A DNA stretch of 64,000 nt from Nipponacmea schrenckii. Taxonomy: Eukaryota > Mollusca > Gastropoda > Lottiidae. Below are positions 49,610-60,200 of this stretch, piece after piece (positions within the stretch are counted from its first letter, which is position 1; every line of letters begins with the position of its first letter). The stretch spans positions 4,216,001 through 4,280,000 of the forward strand of contig JAUJPP010000006.1 in the NCBI GenBank assembly GCA_030562195.1, read 5' to 3'. Made by a program: the position numbers and the translations under genes. Below the pieces are notes generated by a model. The model saw nothing but the letters and a program-made list of their open reading frames with translations, did no database searches and was not told where the DNA came from.

Positions 49610-49864
49610 AATCACCCAAACTACTATTATCCCTTTAATAATGGAGTAAAGGGTCGCGGTAAATGATGCACTGGGAAATAAATGTGGTTCGTGGAAGATA
49701 TCACTGAGCGAAATCATTCACGACTGAACTATGGAACTTAGAGCACTAATAAGTTTCCTGAATAGGTCCAGCAACTGTGCCAAGTGCCTTGTGTGTTGTT
49801 TTCGGTCCATTTGGAGTAGGTATGAAGAGGATTATAGTTGCGCAAAAGTTGCACAAAGATAGAA

Positions 49865-50330
49865 CAGTATATCGTACTCACACGACCACCTATATGAAGA
49901 TCCGACCTTCATCAAGCGACGACAATAAAGTCCACCCTACGAGTTTTCAAAGTAATTTACGACTGATTAGCGACCACGTCCATACCTGTAGTATATCCTG
50001 CTCACACGACCACCTATATGAAGACCCAACCTTCAATAAGCCACCACAAAAGATCCCCCCCCCATCCCTCCTTTGAGTTTTCAGTGTACCTACACGATTA
50101 CCTTTGTGAATATTCAAACATCAAAAAGCGACCACAATAGACTATTATTAGTATCAATTGACTAGGAAGGTTGGAGTCCAATTCATTAGAAACCTATATA
50201 TATTGTATTACAGTATATCCTGCTCATACGACCACCTTTATAAAGAGCCCACCTTCAATATGCGACCACTATACACTATACAGTCCCCCCTACGAGTTCC
50301 CAGTGTAATTTACGACCAACTTTATTTAGT
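49865..50330. repeat. Degenerate long tandem repeat, about four copies
   Basis: Each copy contains CACGACCACCTATATGAAGA, a motif like CCTTCAATAAGCGACCAC, and CCTACGAGTTTTCAGTGTAA. Spacing is irregular (roughly 90-140 bp). Open frames here are by-products. Confidence 0.7.
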
Positions 50331-51054
50331 GGCAAATGAAGATGCGAGTCGCAGTGACTCATGCTTTAAGACAGATGTTTCGAAAAGTGTGGTTTGAAAC
50401 ACTAGACTTTTTTGAATCAGCATATCATTAGTTCATACAAAACTACGTTTCTAACACGGAAACGGGAACTGCTATTTCCATGTAAGATCCATCGATGTTT
50501 CGCATGAAATTTCTTTTTATCTCCACAACCAATAATTTATTTCGGTTGTAAAGAGTAAAAACTAAAATTGTAATTTTAATTAAAATATAATTTTTATTTA
50601 TCAACAAAATAAACTATAATTCAAACAAATCGTCAATGACTGTTTCCAGTTTTTCTTCATTTCAATCTTCCACAGTTATACTACCTCTAAGGTAGACCAA
50701 ACCAAATAATTGACTTTTTTAAATTGAAACAAAATCAGTCTTTGTTCATCAGTAAACTTATGGTTCTATATTAAACTATTGAATACATAACACTAATTCT
50801 GAAACACGCTTAGAAGCCTTTACAATAATTTCATTAGTTTAATAGATGCATAACCTTATAAAGAGATTATATTCTTGAGTCATGGTACCAAACGCAAGTA
50901 CGTATGGTTCTTAGATAGAACAAACACACGCGAACGTAATTTATAGCCACTGTGAATCACTACGCCTAATAACGTGTAATAAGGCATAACATTTCAACCG
51001 AGCCTTCATATTCCATATAACAACTTTTGTATTTACGTTGATGAATATTATACT

Positions 51055-51060
51055 TTTATT
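51055..51060 (-). terminator. Poly(A) signal of the Gly/Asn-rich gene, inside a MITE remnant
   Basis: AATAAA on the minus strand lies 56 nt after the stop codon. The surrounding plus-strand sequence (GATGAATATTATAC, TTTATTGACCAAGTTTAA) is a degraded right half of the dispersed MITE described at 27068-27498. The signal therefore seems to come from a transposon remnant. Confidence 0.6.
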
Positions 51061-52281
51061 GACCAAGTTTAAGATCTGAAATATTATGTCTATTATAAAA
51101 GGCATTATACGTCTGTTAATACAGATGACTCTGGCCTCTACGCTGTCGTCTTCTCTCGATATAGTCAGGAGTATCCACCGCTGAAAATACAAAAAACAGG
51201 TTCATGTGCATTCGATATACATTTTCTTTTGTGTGCGAAGACCTTAATATAGTCCATGGTAAGTATTTATTGCGAAAAGTTTAGTGGATTTAAAACAAAG
51301 CCCTTAGGCGTCTGATTAAGATTGTTGTTCCATCGGTCTTACAATCGCTCATGGAGACGTAGTGGCTCAGTCAGTTAGATACTTGCTCGCTGACCAGAAG
51401 GTCCAGGGTTCAATCCTGGCAAAGGTCGAAATTTGCTTTAGAATTTTTCAACTCGCTTTACCCTTGTCAGTGGAGCAGTTCGGAGTAGGACGTAAAACTC
51501 CATTCATTTTATTTCAGTTACAATTGAATTGCTAAATGGCTATCGAAAAAATCTGCCTGATTTCTCGTCCTAAACAAGAATTTATCAAAATATACACTTA
51601 CCCATTTCCATAGGGTCGTAGCCATTTTGGTATCCTCCATTCTGAAATCGACCAGGGAATCCGCCATTAAATTGTCCAGGAAACTGTTGGAATCCGCCAT
51701 TAAATTCTCCAGAATATCTCCCTTCAAAGGATCCCTGAGGGTCGTACTGATCAGCCATCATTCCTCTAGTGTAGCCAATCCCACTGGAGGCGGCTCCCAG
51801 GGAGGAGTATTGAATAGGAGATTGTCTGGAAAGCAATCTGTTGGAAACTGGAACACCAACATACTCTTTCACTACCGGAACCGGAAGTGCACCAAATGGT
51901 GTTACCATGCCCCGAACACCAACTCGTCTGCCTAACGTTCTTCCAAACTGAGCGTGACTAACGGCTGCTAAGCAACTGATTATTGCAATTAGGATTTTCA
52001 TTTTGTTTCTGCAAAGAAAAGTTATTGGAGACAATCAAATTGAAAAATAAACTACAAAATAAAAAAATCTGGGAGTAAATTATTAAGATAATAACAAAGG
52101 GCAAACATGACAATTGCATACATTTTGCATCAACCACACCACCCCTACCACCTACCCCCTCTAAAAAGGGGCCGCATTTTAAATTAAACCACACTCCCAT
52201 GCGCTACGACTTTAAAAAAATTGATATGTCCACATCATTTAAAACATACCACCTCTTACCTTTAATCAAACAAGTTTGAAA
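51055..52281 (-). CDS. Secreted Gly/Asn/Gln/Arg-rich protein, 154 residues
   Basis: Exon 1 is non-coding (about 52281-52260, donor AAAG then GTAAGA). Exon 2 is 52009-51602, with ATG at 52001 only 8 nt after the acceptor. Exon 3 is 51180 to a TAA at 51118-51116. The coding intron is phase 1 and joins to MEMAVDTPDYIERRRQRRG. The signal peptide is MKILIAIISCLAAVSHA. The mature part starts Gln-Phe-Gly-Arg and has an Arg/Gly/Val segment (GRTLGRRVGVRG). The middle is Tyr/Ser/Gly-rich. An Asn/Gly/Phe/Gln repeat region follows (FNGGFQQFPGQFNGGFPG), then a basic tail ending QSHLY. It has no cysteine. No domain is recognised. It is convergent with the Gln-rich gene 3.3 kb away and shares its architecture, suggesting one secretory tissue or structure. 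A longer open frame begins at 52034, but that extension crosses the splice acceptor. Confidence 0.9.
51355..51516 (+). mobile_element. tRNA-derived SINE in intron 2 of the Gly/Asn-rich gene
   Basis: The tRNA-like head shows an A box, TGGCTCAGTCAGTTAG (51363-51378), and a B box, GGTTCAATCC (51407-51416). The body ends AGGACGTAAAACTCCATTCA then TTTTATTTCAG. This short copy lacks the middle of the longer ones at 30341 and 24460. Confidence 0.8.
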
Positions 52282-52304
52282 TTAATTACTGCGGCCAAAC
52301 CACG

Positions 52305-52312
52305 CTTTATAG
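52305..52312 (-). promoter_or_regulatory. TATA box of the Gly/Asn-rich secreted protein gene
   Basis: The minus strand reads GACTATAAAGCGTGG. About 25-30 nt downstream begins a short leader that ends in the donor TTAAAG then GTAAGA at 52260. The leader is only about 22 nt, so the exact start site is uncertain. Confidence 0.65.
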
Positions 52313-52994
52313 TCTACAGCTTGTTGACATTTATCGTCGGGGATCACCGCCTGTCCGATCTGGTACGATTACATCCTACCTTGACATGATGCGGCTACAC
52401 CACTGACATATTGACAGGTAGTTATATCATCTGACAAGATCAGAATCTGTTAACATGTGATTTATATCTAGCTTTCTTAGAATTAATGCATTCTGAAATT
52501 TTACTTTACATTTTAATGAGGGGTTTTAAATTGATTAATAGACTTATAATACAAAACAATATAATACAACAGGGTCGAAACAGACATATCGGGATTTTAT
52601 ATCGTATTGTCTTTTCTTAAATAGATTGAAAGAGGGTTTCTCTTAAATATATTTGTATCGGGTCGGATACATTGATAGTATCGTTTTGCACCATTACAAT
52701 GTCCAAGCATACATCTGTGCTCTTGTTATGCCACTAACCAAGACGTCACTGGAATAACATACAAGGCTCTTTGCAATAGTGATGTCATTAAACAATTAGT
52801 TTTAGTGGAATGTCAGGAACAACTGATCCCATCAGTGACCCTGATAAACATATAAGCATACATACTAGTAGTTAGGTAATCTATCCAACTGACTCAATGG
52901 GAATTTGTGCTTCATTACAATATGATGCCTATTTATCTCGTACACATGTGCTTGTATATTTTTAAACACATTATACACATACGTTTGTCTCTAT

Positions 52995-53235
52995 GAGCTG
53001 AATGTTTGACATGATCATGTCCTTGGGTAGTGGACCTAATGCTGACCCATGTAAAATAAAGAGTCTATGTTTGTCTCCATGGGCAGAACCTTTCGATGCC
53101 GACCCGCTGTTCATAAAGACCATGTTCTTGTGTATTGGACCTAATTCTGACCCATGTAAAATAAAGAGTTTATGTTTGTCTCCATGGGTTGTATGTTAAA
53201 CAGGACCATGTTCTTGTGTATTGGACCTATTTCTG
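52995..53235. repeat. Two to three copies of a roughly 115-bp repeat
   Basis: Copies share CCTAATTCTGACCCATGTAA, AATAAAGAGTCTATGTTTGT and CTCCATGGG. A diverged scrap (ATGGGGACGACCTTTC, GACCCGCTGTTCATAAA) recurs at 53575-53615. Confidence 0.75.
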
Positions 53236-54336
53236 ACCCAAGTAAAATATATGTTTATTATTGTTATAGAACTGTAGAGGTTGTCACTGGTTATGAAGAA
53301 CCAGGCATTGCATGTAACAACAATGTTTCGATAATGATATCCCTTTGAGTTTAAATCCCATTACAAATGATCAAAATTTGATTGAAAACGGATAGTATGA
53401 CATACTCGTTTTCTATTGTAAAAAGGTCACATACATATATATAACCAATTTATGAGTTTTGCGTGTCATTATTTTTTCATAAGGTACACAAATTAGGTAA
53501 TTGCCTCTAGAAGCATCAAACTGAATATTAAATTAAAATGTCGATTAGAGGCCACCTTCATGGCGTTCTCCCCTCCCATGGGGACGACCTTTCATGCGAC
53601 CCGCTGTTCATAAACACCTTATTATTGTTTTTATGGAATTGATATTTTAATACCATAATTTAAAGTGACAAAGTCTGAGTGGAAATTATGTTTCAGCAAT
53701 TGAGATGTTACTGTGTACTATTTACTTTATCGTCCGATAAACTGAGATTTCATGTACTAGAGAGTCCATATGCTAATATATCTATTAAACCACTTGGGTT
53801 TAGTCAACTGGGATTCCTCTGCAGCAAACCTACACAGTTAGTAAGTCATATTTGACATTAATTTCAGAATTAAGTAAGGATTAAATTCCATTCCAGAGAG
53901 TCCATTTCATCCCTGAATATATGATATTTGACTTTGTAAAATGGACACCCCTTTCAAGGTTTCTCCATAAAGGTCTAATGTATCACCTATTTAGGTATGT
54001 AATGACAGCCTGACTTACTTTAAACCTTCGACTTTACATTGAAATTAACTGAAACTTGATGACGAGAATATGATGATATTTAACCTATAATTATACCAGG
54101 TCTCACTAGCATTTTAAAGGGACTACAAGTTGATTTATGTGTATTTTGCGAAGTGTGGAAAGGAGGAAGAAAGGGGGGAGGGGGGTAGACATTGAAGACC
54201 TCTTCAGAGCTATATGAGTATGTCAGGAAGATGGTGGCAGGCCGTTGAAGTCTTCCTGGAATAGTCCCTTTTTTCACATTGAAGGAAAGGGGGTTAAAAT
54301 GGCCCTATTTGCTTATCTCAATTATGGGATAGAAAG

Positions 54337-54665
54337 AAGGAGGGGCTTCATCAACACGTGCATAATTGATTCAATTAGATAAGAAACGGGGCTTCATAAG
54401 CACGTAAATGAATAGTTCTAATTATTAGATAGATAAGAGGAGGGGCTTCATAACCACGCGTATGAATATTTCCAATTGTCAGATAGATAAGAGGCGGGGC
54501 TTCTTAACCACACGTATGAATAATTCTAACTATCAGTTACAAAAGAGGCGGGGCTTCATGAGCACAAGCAGGGATAGTTCCAATTATCAGATAGTTAAGA
54601 GGAGGGGCTTTACAACCACACGTACGAATAGTTCCAACTATCAGATAGATAAGAGGCGAGATGCA
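54337..54665. repeat. 54-bp tandem repeat carrying a GC-box-like motif
   Basis: Six to seven units contain AAGAGGCGGGGCTTCATAAC, CACACGTATGAATAGTTCC and AATTATCAGATAGAT. The spacing is 54 bp for the best copies. GAGGCGGGGCTT resembles an Sp1/KLF site. Confidence 0.9.
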
Positions 54666-55329
54666 GAGTTCCAATAAACAGAAATATGATAGTGAGGTTT
54701 AATTTAAGAATTAGATGGTTAAGGAATAAGAATGATGCGTCTTGGATGTAAAACTCCATTTCAATTTCAATTCCTTGAAAAGAGTGGGACATATACATTT
54801 TCATTATATCAAACCCAAAGCTACCATTGTCGAGATCGCGGGTTTGTGATTTGTTTCAGGGGAATAAATACATTGATAATAATAAGTTGTAATGTTCCAG
54901 TTTCCAGTTTCCTAAGGTTCTTACAATTGAACTTAAACTAAGTGATTTATGACTTTAATATCACATCGGCACCTTCTCATCATTAGTCAGATCGCCTCTT
55001 TAAAATACATAATTATGAACGGTCTCAACGGAAAATTAGGATGATATCAATTTACATAGATGGTAATTTGTCACTGCTAGAATCGTTCTGTTAGGAATTA
55101 AACTGTTTTATGTCATCAACCATCAAACCCGGAAGGTTGAGAATTTGTTTTGAATATTATAAATAACAAATAAGTATAATTATAGTCGTGGACACTCCAG
55201 GGAGGGACTTGATAAAACTGGATAATCACCTCGGCTTAGTGTAGGATATAAACTCCATCATTAGTCGTGTGGTCTACCAATATATTCCAAACGTGAAGTG
55301 AGGCTGCTGTCAAGTTAAATACAGAGTGT

Positions 55330-55940
55330 AGGGCTGGATTAAGGTGAGGTTAGATTGGATAAAGGTGAGGTAAGATTGAATTACGGTGAGGTATGGTTGG
55401 ATTAAGGTGAGGTATGGTCGGGTAAAGGTGAGGTAAGATTGAATTACGGTGAGGTAAGATTGGATTAAGGTGAGGTATGGTTGGATTAAGGTGAGGTATG
55501 GTTGGATTAAGGAGAGGTTAAGTTGGATTAAGGTGAGGTTAGATTGGATGAAGGCGAGGTAAGGTTGGATTAAGGTGAGGTATGGTTGGATTAAGGTGAG
55601 GTATGGTTGGATTAAGGTGAGTTTAGGTTGGATGAAGGCGAGGTAAGGTTGGATTAAGGTGAGGTATGGTTGGATTAAGGTGAGGTATGGTTGGATTAAG
55701 GTGAGGTTAGATTGGATGAAGGCGAGGTAAGGTTGGATTAAGGTGAGGTATGGTTGGATTAAGGTGAGGTATGGTTGGATTAAGGTGAGGTATGGTTGGA
55801 TTAAGGTGAGTTTAGGTTGGATTAAGGCGAAGTATGGTTGAATTAAGGCGAGGTTTGGTTGGATTAAGGCGAAGTATGGTGGTTTAAGGCGAGGTTTGGT
55901 TGGATTAAGGTGAGGTTTAATTGGATTAAGGTGAGGTTTT
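55330..55940. repeat. 21-bp purine-rich tandem repeat, about 29 copies
   Basis: The unit is GGATTAAGGTGAGGTATGGT plus T, with variants GAAGGCGAGG and GTTAGATT. The unit contains the splice-donor-like GGTGAGGT on the plus strand in nearly every copy. Confidence 0.95.
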
Positions 55941-56045
55941 GAAGTAATTTATATTCGAGACTCGTGGGTGTGGGTGTGTTGTATCTTTTTAAATCCTACT
56001 GGGTATTACGTAACCAGACAAATCATGCTTTAACAGTTCCTCAGA

Positions 56046-56300
56046 TGTGATATATAGATATGATATACCGATGTGATATACCGATGTGATATATAGATGT
56101 GATATATAGATATGATATATAGATGTGATATATAGATATGATATACCGATGTGATATATAGATGTGATATATAGATATGATATACCGATGTGATATATAG
56201 ATGTGATATATAGATGTGATGTATAGATATGATCTATCGATGTGATATATAGATATGATATACCGATATGATCTACCGATGTGATACATAGATGTGATGT
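56046..56300. repeat. 15-bp AT-rich satellite, about 17 copies
   Basis: GATATATAGATGTGA and variants with ATACCGATGTGAT. Copies alternate between TATAGAT and TACCGAT types. Confidence 0.95.
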
Positions 56301-56309
56301 CGCCCTCAG

Positions 56310-56627
56310 TATGACACATTTGAAGAACTGATTAGGAAAGATTTGTCCGGCTATATCGAGAGTTGACAGCAGTAAATACGGACTATCTTTTAGATTTCCC
56401 ATTTGTATTTGTGGTGAAACATGGCGTAATATTCTTGGTACGTGTTTGAATGAAGAGCCTATGGTTGACCACATGGGCTGAATGTTTGGGTCGTGTCTGT
56501 TTAAAACATAGTCGCTGTCCAAATGTTTTGGTATGGATCTTTCGTCAAGAATCCTTGTGTTTGGAGAAGCTGTATCTGACCAGAATACAGATTCTAGTTT
56601 TATGGTTTTTCTACATTTCTTTACCAT
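56310..56627 (-). other. Unidentified protein-like open segment
   Basis: About 100 codons on the minus strand read like real protein rather than repeat: the segment contains YVLNRHDPNIQPMWSTIG, then FKHVPRILRHVSPQIQMGN and SPYLLLSTLDIAGQIFPN. The open frame then runs into the 15-bp satellite at 56300-56046, which is not coding. A possible acceptor (TTCTGGTCAG) lies near 56573, but no convincing donor was found. It may be an exon, a degraded pseudogene or a transposon fragment. I do not recognise the family. Confidence 0.3.
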
Positions 56628-56696
56628 TCTTGTTTTGGTTAATTTTCTACATGTTTTTCATGCTTTATCTGTTGTATCAGGATATTTTGTGGTTAA

Positions 56697-56768
56697 TACA
56701 GTAGAACCTGTATTCAGAGACCACTCAAGGGAACATTCAAAAATGGTCGCTGAATGAAGGTGGTCTCT
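56697..56768. repeat. Dispersed GGTTCTACTGTA element, copy 2
   Basis: Starts TACAGTAGAACCTGTATTCA and continues GAGACCACTCAAGGGAACAT, then GTCGCTGAATGAAGGTGGTC; opposite orientation to the copy at 27935. Confidence 0.6.
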
Positions 56769-57208
56769 TATGAGGGATCTGCAAGACCGTTTCATTTTGA
56801 TACTTTAGATATGATAGGAACGTTTTACTCCAATATACCAATAGTCGGAAATTTGCCCAAGTCTAGAATCATACCCATGATTGTGCTATAATAAATATTC
56901 TGTTTGTTACTCATTTCAGAATATACGTGTATACCTATCATCATAATTATGCTCAGTTGCGAAAGTTTAATTGGTAATAATTGAATATTACGTCGCTTCA
57001 ACCAGTCATTATTTCAGAACTTACCCGGATTGTTCTGAAAACTTAAGTCACAACAAGAATTTGGACTGAGTGGTTTACCAAATTCAGATCCCTGTCGCTG
57101 TGAATTTTTCAAAACGATTTCTGATATCCGTGTAAAGGCTATTGACACTGTGTTTGGCCAACTACTGGAATAAAATCCGAGTGATTTAAGAACCTACTCC
57201 GATAGTGA

Positions 57209-57217
57209 AATAAAAGG
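57209..57217 (+). promoter_or_regulatory. Possible TATA-like element of the 12-cysteine protein gene
   Basis: AATAAAAGG lies 58 nt upstream of the last base before the start codon, which would place transcription start near 57240 and give a leader of about 35 nt. The match to a TATA box is approximate. Confidence 0.3.
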
Positions 57218-57274
57218 ACAGAGGCCAGAATCACAATATAAGCAAAAAGAAACCAAAGAAATAAAGGGAACACA

Positions 57275-60200
57275 ATGGTCATGTGGTATCCAGAAACGAT
57301 CCTAGGATTGAGTTTGTTATTTCTCGGTGTCTTTCAAGGTTTGAATGATTTCTTATTTCTTATATTTTGATTATTAGAAAATGACAATAATACTTAAATA
57401 GTTCTTGATATAAATTGAAGACCATTTCACGAACTATTTTATGAACAGAGAACAAACTACAAACTCGCTACAAATTTATTGCACAATATGCAGTAGCTCA
57501 CTTCCGGTCTAGCACAAATACTAGATATTCATTTTCGATTCCATTCATTTAAAAAATTTTGGTCCATAAATATATACTATACCATTTCAAATTATAAATC
57601 GATTGCCACGCAATTATGTGGGCTTGATTTCGTGATTGACTTACTAGAATTGCCACAGACTGTTGGTGGAAATGGGATTTATTCAAAGGTCATTTGTATC
57701 TATATACAATCATTAACGTCATAATAGTTCACCCTGTATTATACCCATTTCTATCGCTTCCAACGATTAGACGAGATATTGCGTTCTATATCAATAAAAA
57801 AAGGGTTAAGTTTATGATAAACAAAGACGAAGTTATCAGAAGTCGAACTCACTATATCATCCAAGTTTATACAGACGAAGAAAACAAAAAAAATTGCCAT
57901 TTTGTTAACATTTTTACTTCGGTTTCCACCTGTCAGTGATTCAGGTCAGAGGGGCTGACCTGGATAAAGCGTCTAGTCGTTCGGACAATAAACCATCAAT
58001 AAATGTCGACGGTTGGAAATCGCAAAAGAGTTTTTTCCCTCACTGCACACTGCGTGGCGTTGCTTGTCTTCATTAGCCCATTAGATGCAGAAGAGTAGGA
58101 CGTAAAACTCCTTTCATTTATTTACAATTTCTGTTTATTAACATAATTGAAACCATGAAACGAAATATAGAGGTTAGAAATAGGGGGGGGGGGGGCATTC
58201 TATTATATAAGATAAATACGGCATACTATTTCACAGTTCATCGATAACAACGTTTCGACATATAGCAGTATGATTAGATCTCCTAATTGATCTTAAATTT
58301 TTACAATAACATAGACTGCAGTGATTCAAAGATGGTCTATGTAATACGTTACTTTATTCAACGGAAATATAATTTTTAGAAACGTTGTGCACTATAAAAC
58401 CTGGGAAAGTATTTTCACCTAGGTGAAAAGTCGAAAAATTTGATGTTTAAGTCGAGACTTTTCACCCAGGTAGAAAGTATTTTCACTTAGGTGAAAAGTC
58501 GAAAAATTTGATGTTTAAGTCTGGACTTTTCACCCAGGTGGAAAGTATTTTCACCCCGGTGAAAAGTCGAAAAATTTGATGTTTAAGTCTGGGTGAAAAG
58601 TCAAGTTTATAAGACAAAAGTCAAAATCACTACCACATAAAAAAAAAGCATATTGTAAATTCTGTGGCGTATAACAGCCACCGTAAAAACCCAATATTCA
58701 CCTTGACACCGTACGTGTGCATAACGTTATTTAAATTTATTGAATGTAAATTCGTCAAGACCTCATTACCTCTATAAGAAATATGATGACTTCTGTTTCA
58801 GTGAGTAATGGATTACCGACTTATAAAAGATCGGGGTATCGGTGTAACGAGAATGAAATATATTCATGTTTAGGACCAATATCCTCCATGGTGAACCCTC
58901 TACAGACCGACCTGGCTGCTATTGGCAAGGGAGGGGACATGAATGCATTTTGTTTGTAAGTATACTTTCAACTGATAGCCTACTGCGTCTTAGAATAGGC
59001 ATAAAAATAAGTTCTCAAGAATGGTCAATATGAGTATATATTCATCACCTAGTGTCATAAAGTGACACAATCCCTGTCAAATCTAGAAAACTCACATAAA
59101 TGATTTATTAGGAGTTTTTCAATAAATAAATTGCAGTTGTATAGATACATGTAATTACTATTTCTTTTTATTTGTCCGGTTGGGTAAGGATTCTGTAATG
59201 TCATTTATGGCAGCAGGTATGTTCATTCCATGACGCAGTATTCCTTTAATTGTAGTCATTTAAGTTTGAATATTTTAAGTGAGAAAAGGTACCTTGATAT
59301 GAATTGGTCTTTACGTATTTCCTTCATCACACGCGCATGGCTTGGTAACATCTCCATTAACCCAATATCTTGCATTGGTGGATCGAATCATCGTATTAAC
59401 GAAGTCATATGTGACGAAGCCAACTCTCTGTTTACGTAATATGAATTTTCAGTCTCTTTGCCGTCACTGTGTCTAAATGACTTGTACCTACCTGACCTAG
59501 TGTAAAAGGAGTCTGTATGACTTGTGCCTTAATGACTTGTACCTGCTGACCGAGTCTAAAAGAAGTTTGTATGACTCGTGTTTAAACGAGTTGTTCCTAC
59601 CTGACCGAGTCTAAATGATTTTGTATGAGTTGTGCCTAACTGACCGAGTCTAAATGAGTTTGTGTGACTTGTGCCTTAATGACCGCATGCTGTTTTTTAG
59701 ATTGGTAAGTGACGTCCAGAAATGCATCAACAAGAAATTGGTGGAATGTTACAACAAGAATTCAGATTTAGCTGTTCAGACATTAAATGGTATATTAGGA
59801 TATCTCTGTGGAGATGGAAAGCGTGGTAAGAGGAAACATTTCGTGTATTTCAAGGAATAATTCAGTTCACATCTTTCGGTTTACTCGGATTAATACTTAA
59901 TTCTATCCTCTGTCACTTTGATTTAGCGTCACACTCTCTGTTAGGTTGATAGAGCTCACATTCTGTCGGGTTGATAGAGCATCACACTCTGTCAGGTTGC
60001 TTCACAGCTTGCAGTGTTAATTTAGCGTTAATCTGAAAATAGCGTCACACTACTATCGATAAACCTCTACGATATGTCCAGAATAAAATACCGTCTTTCT
60101 TTGTGCTACTGATATACTGTCACGCTATGATATGATAAAACACTGTTTCCTTCTGTCCTATTGATATACCGCCACGCTATGCCCTATTGATATGCCTTCA

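Noticed and set aside
49777..50076. 99-codon plus-strand frame
   Set aside because: It covers a degenerate tandem repeat and has no recognisable protein features.
52002..52034. Extra N-terminal 11 codons of the Gly/Asn-rich protein
   Set aside because: They cross the acceptor at 52010; the ATG at 52001 immediately starts a good signal peptide.
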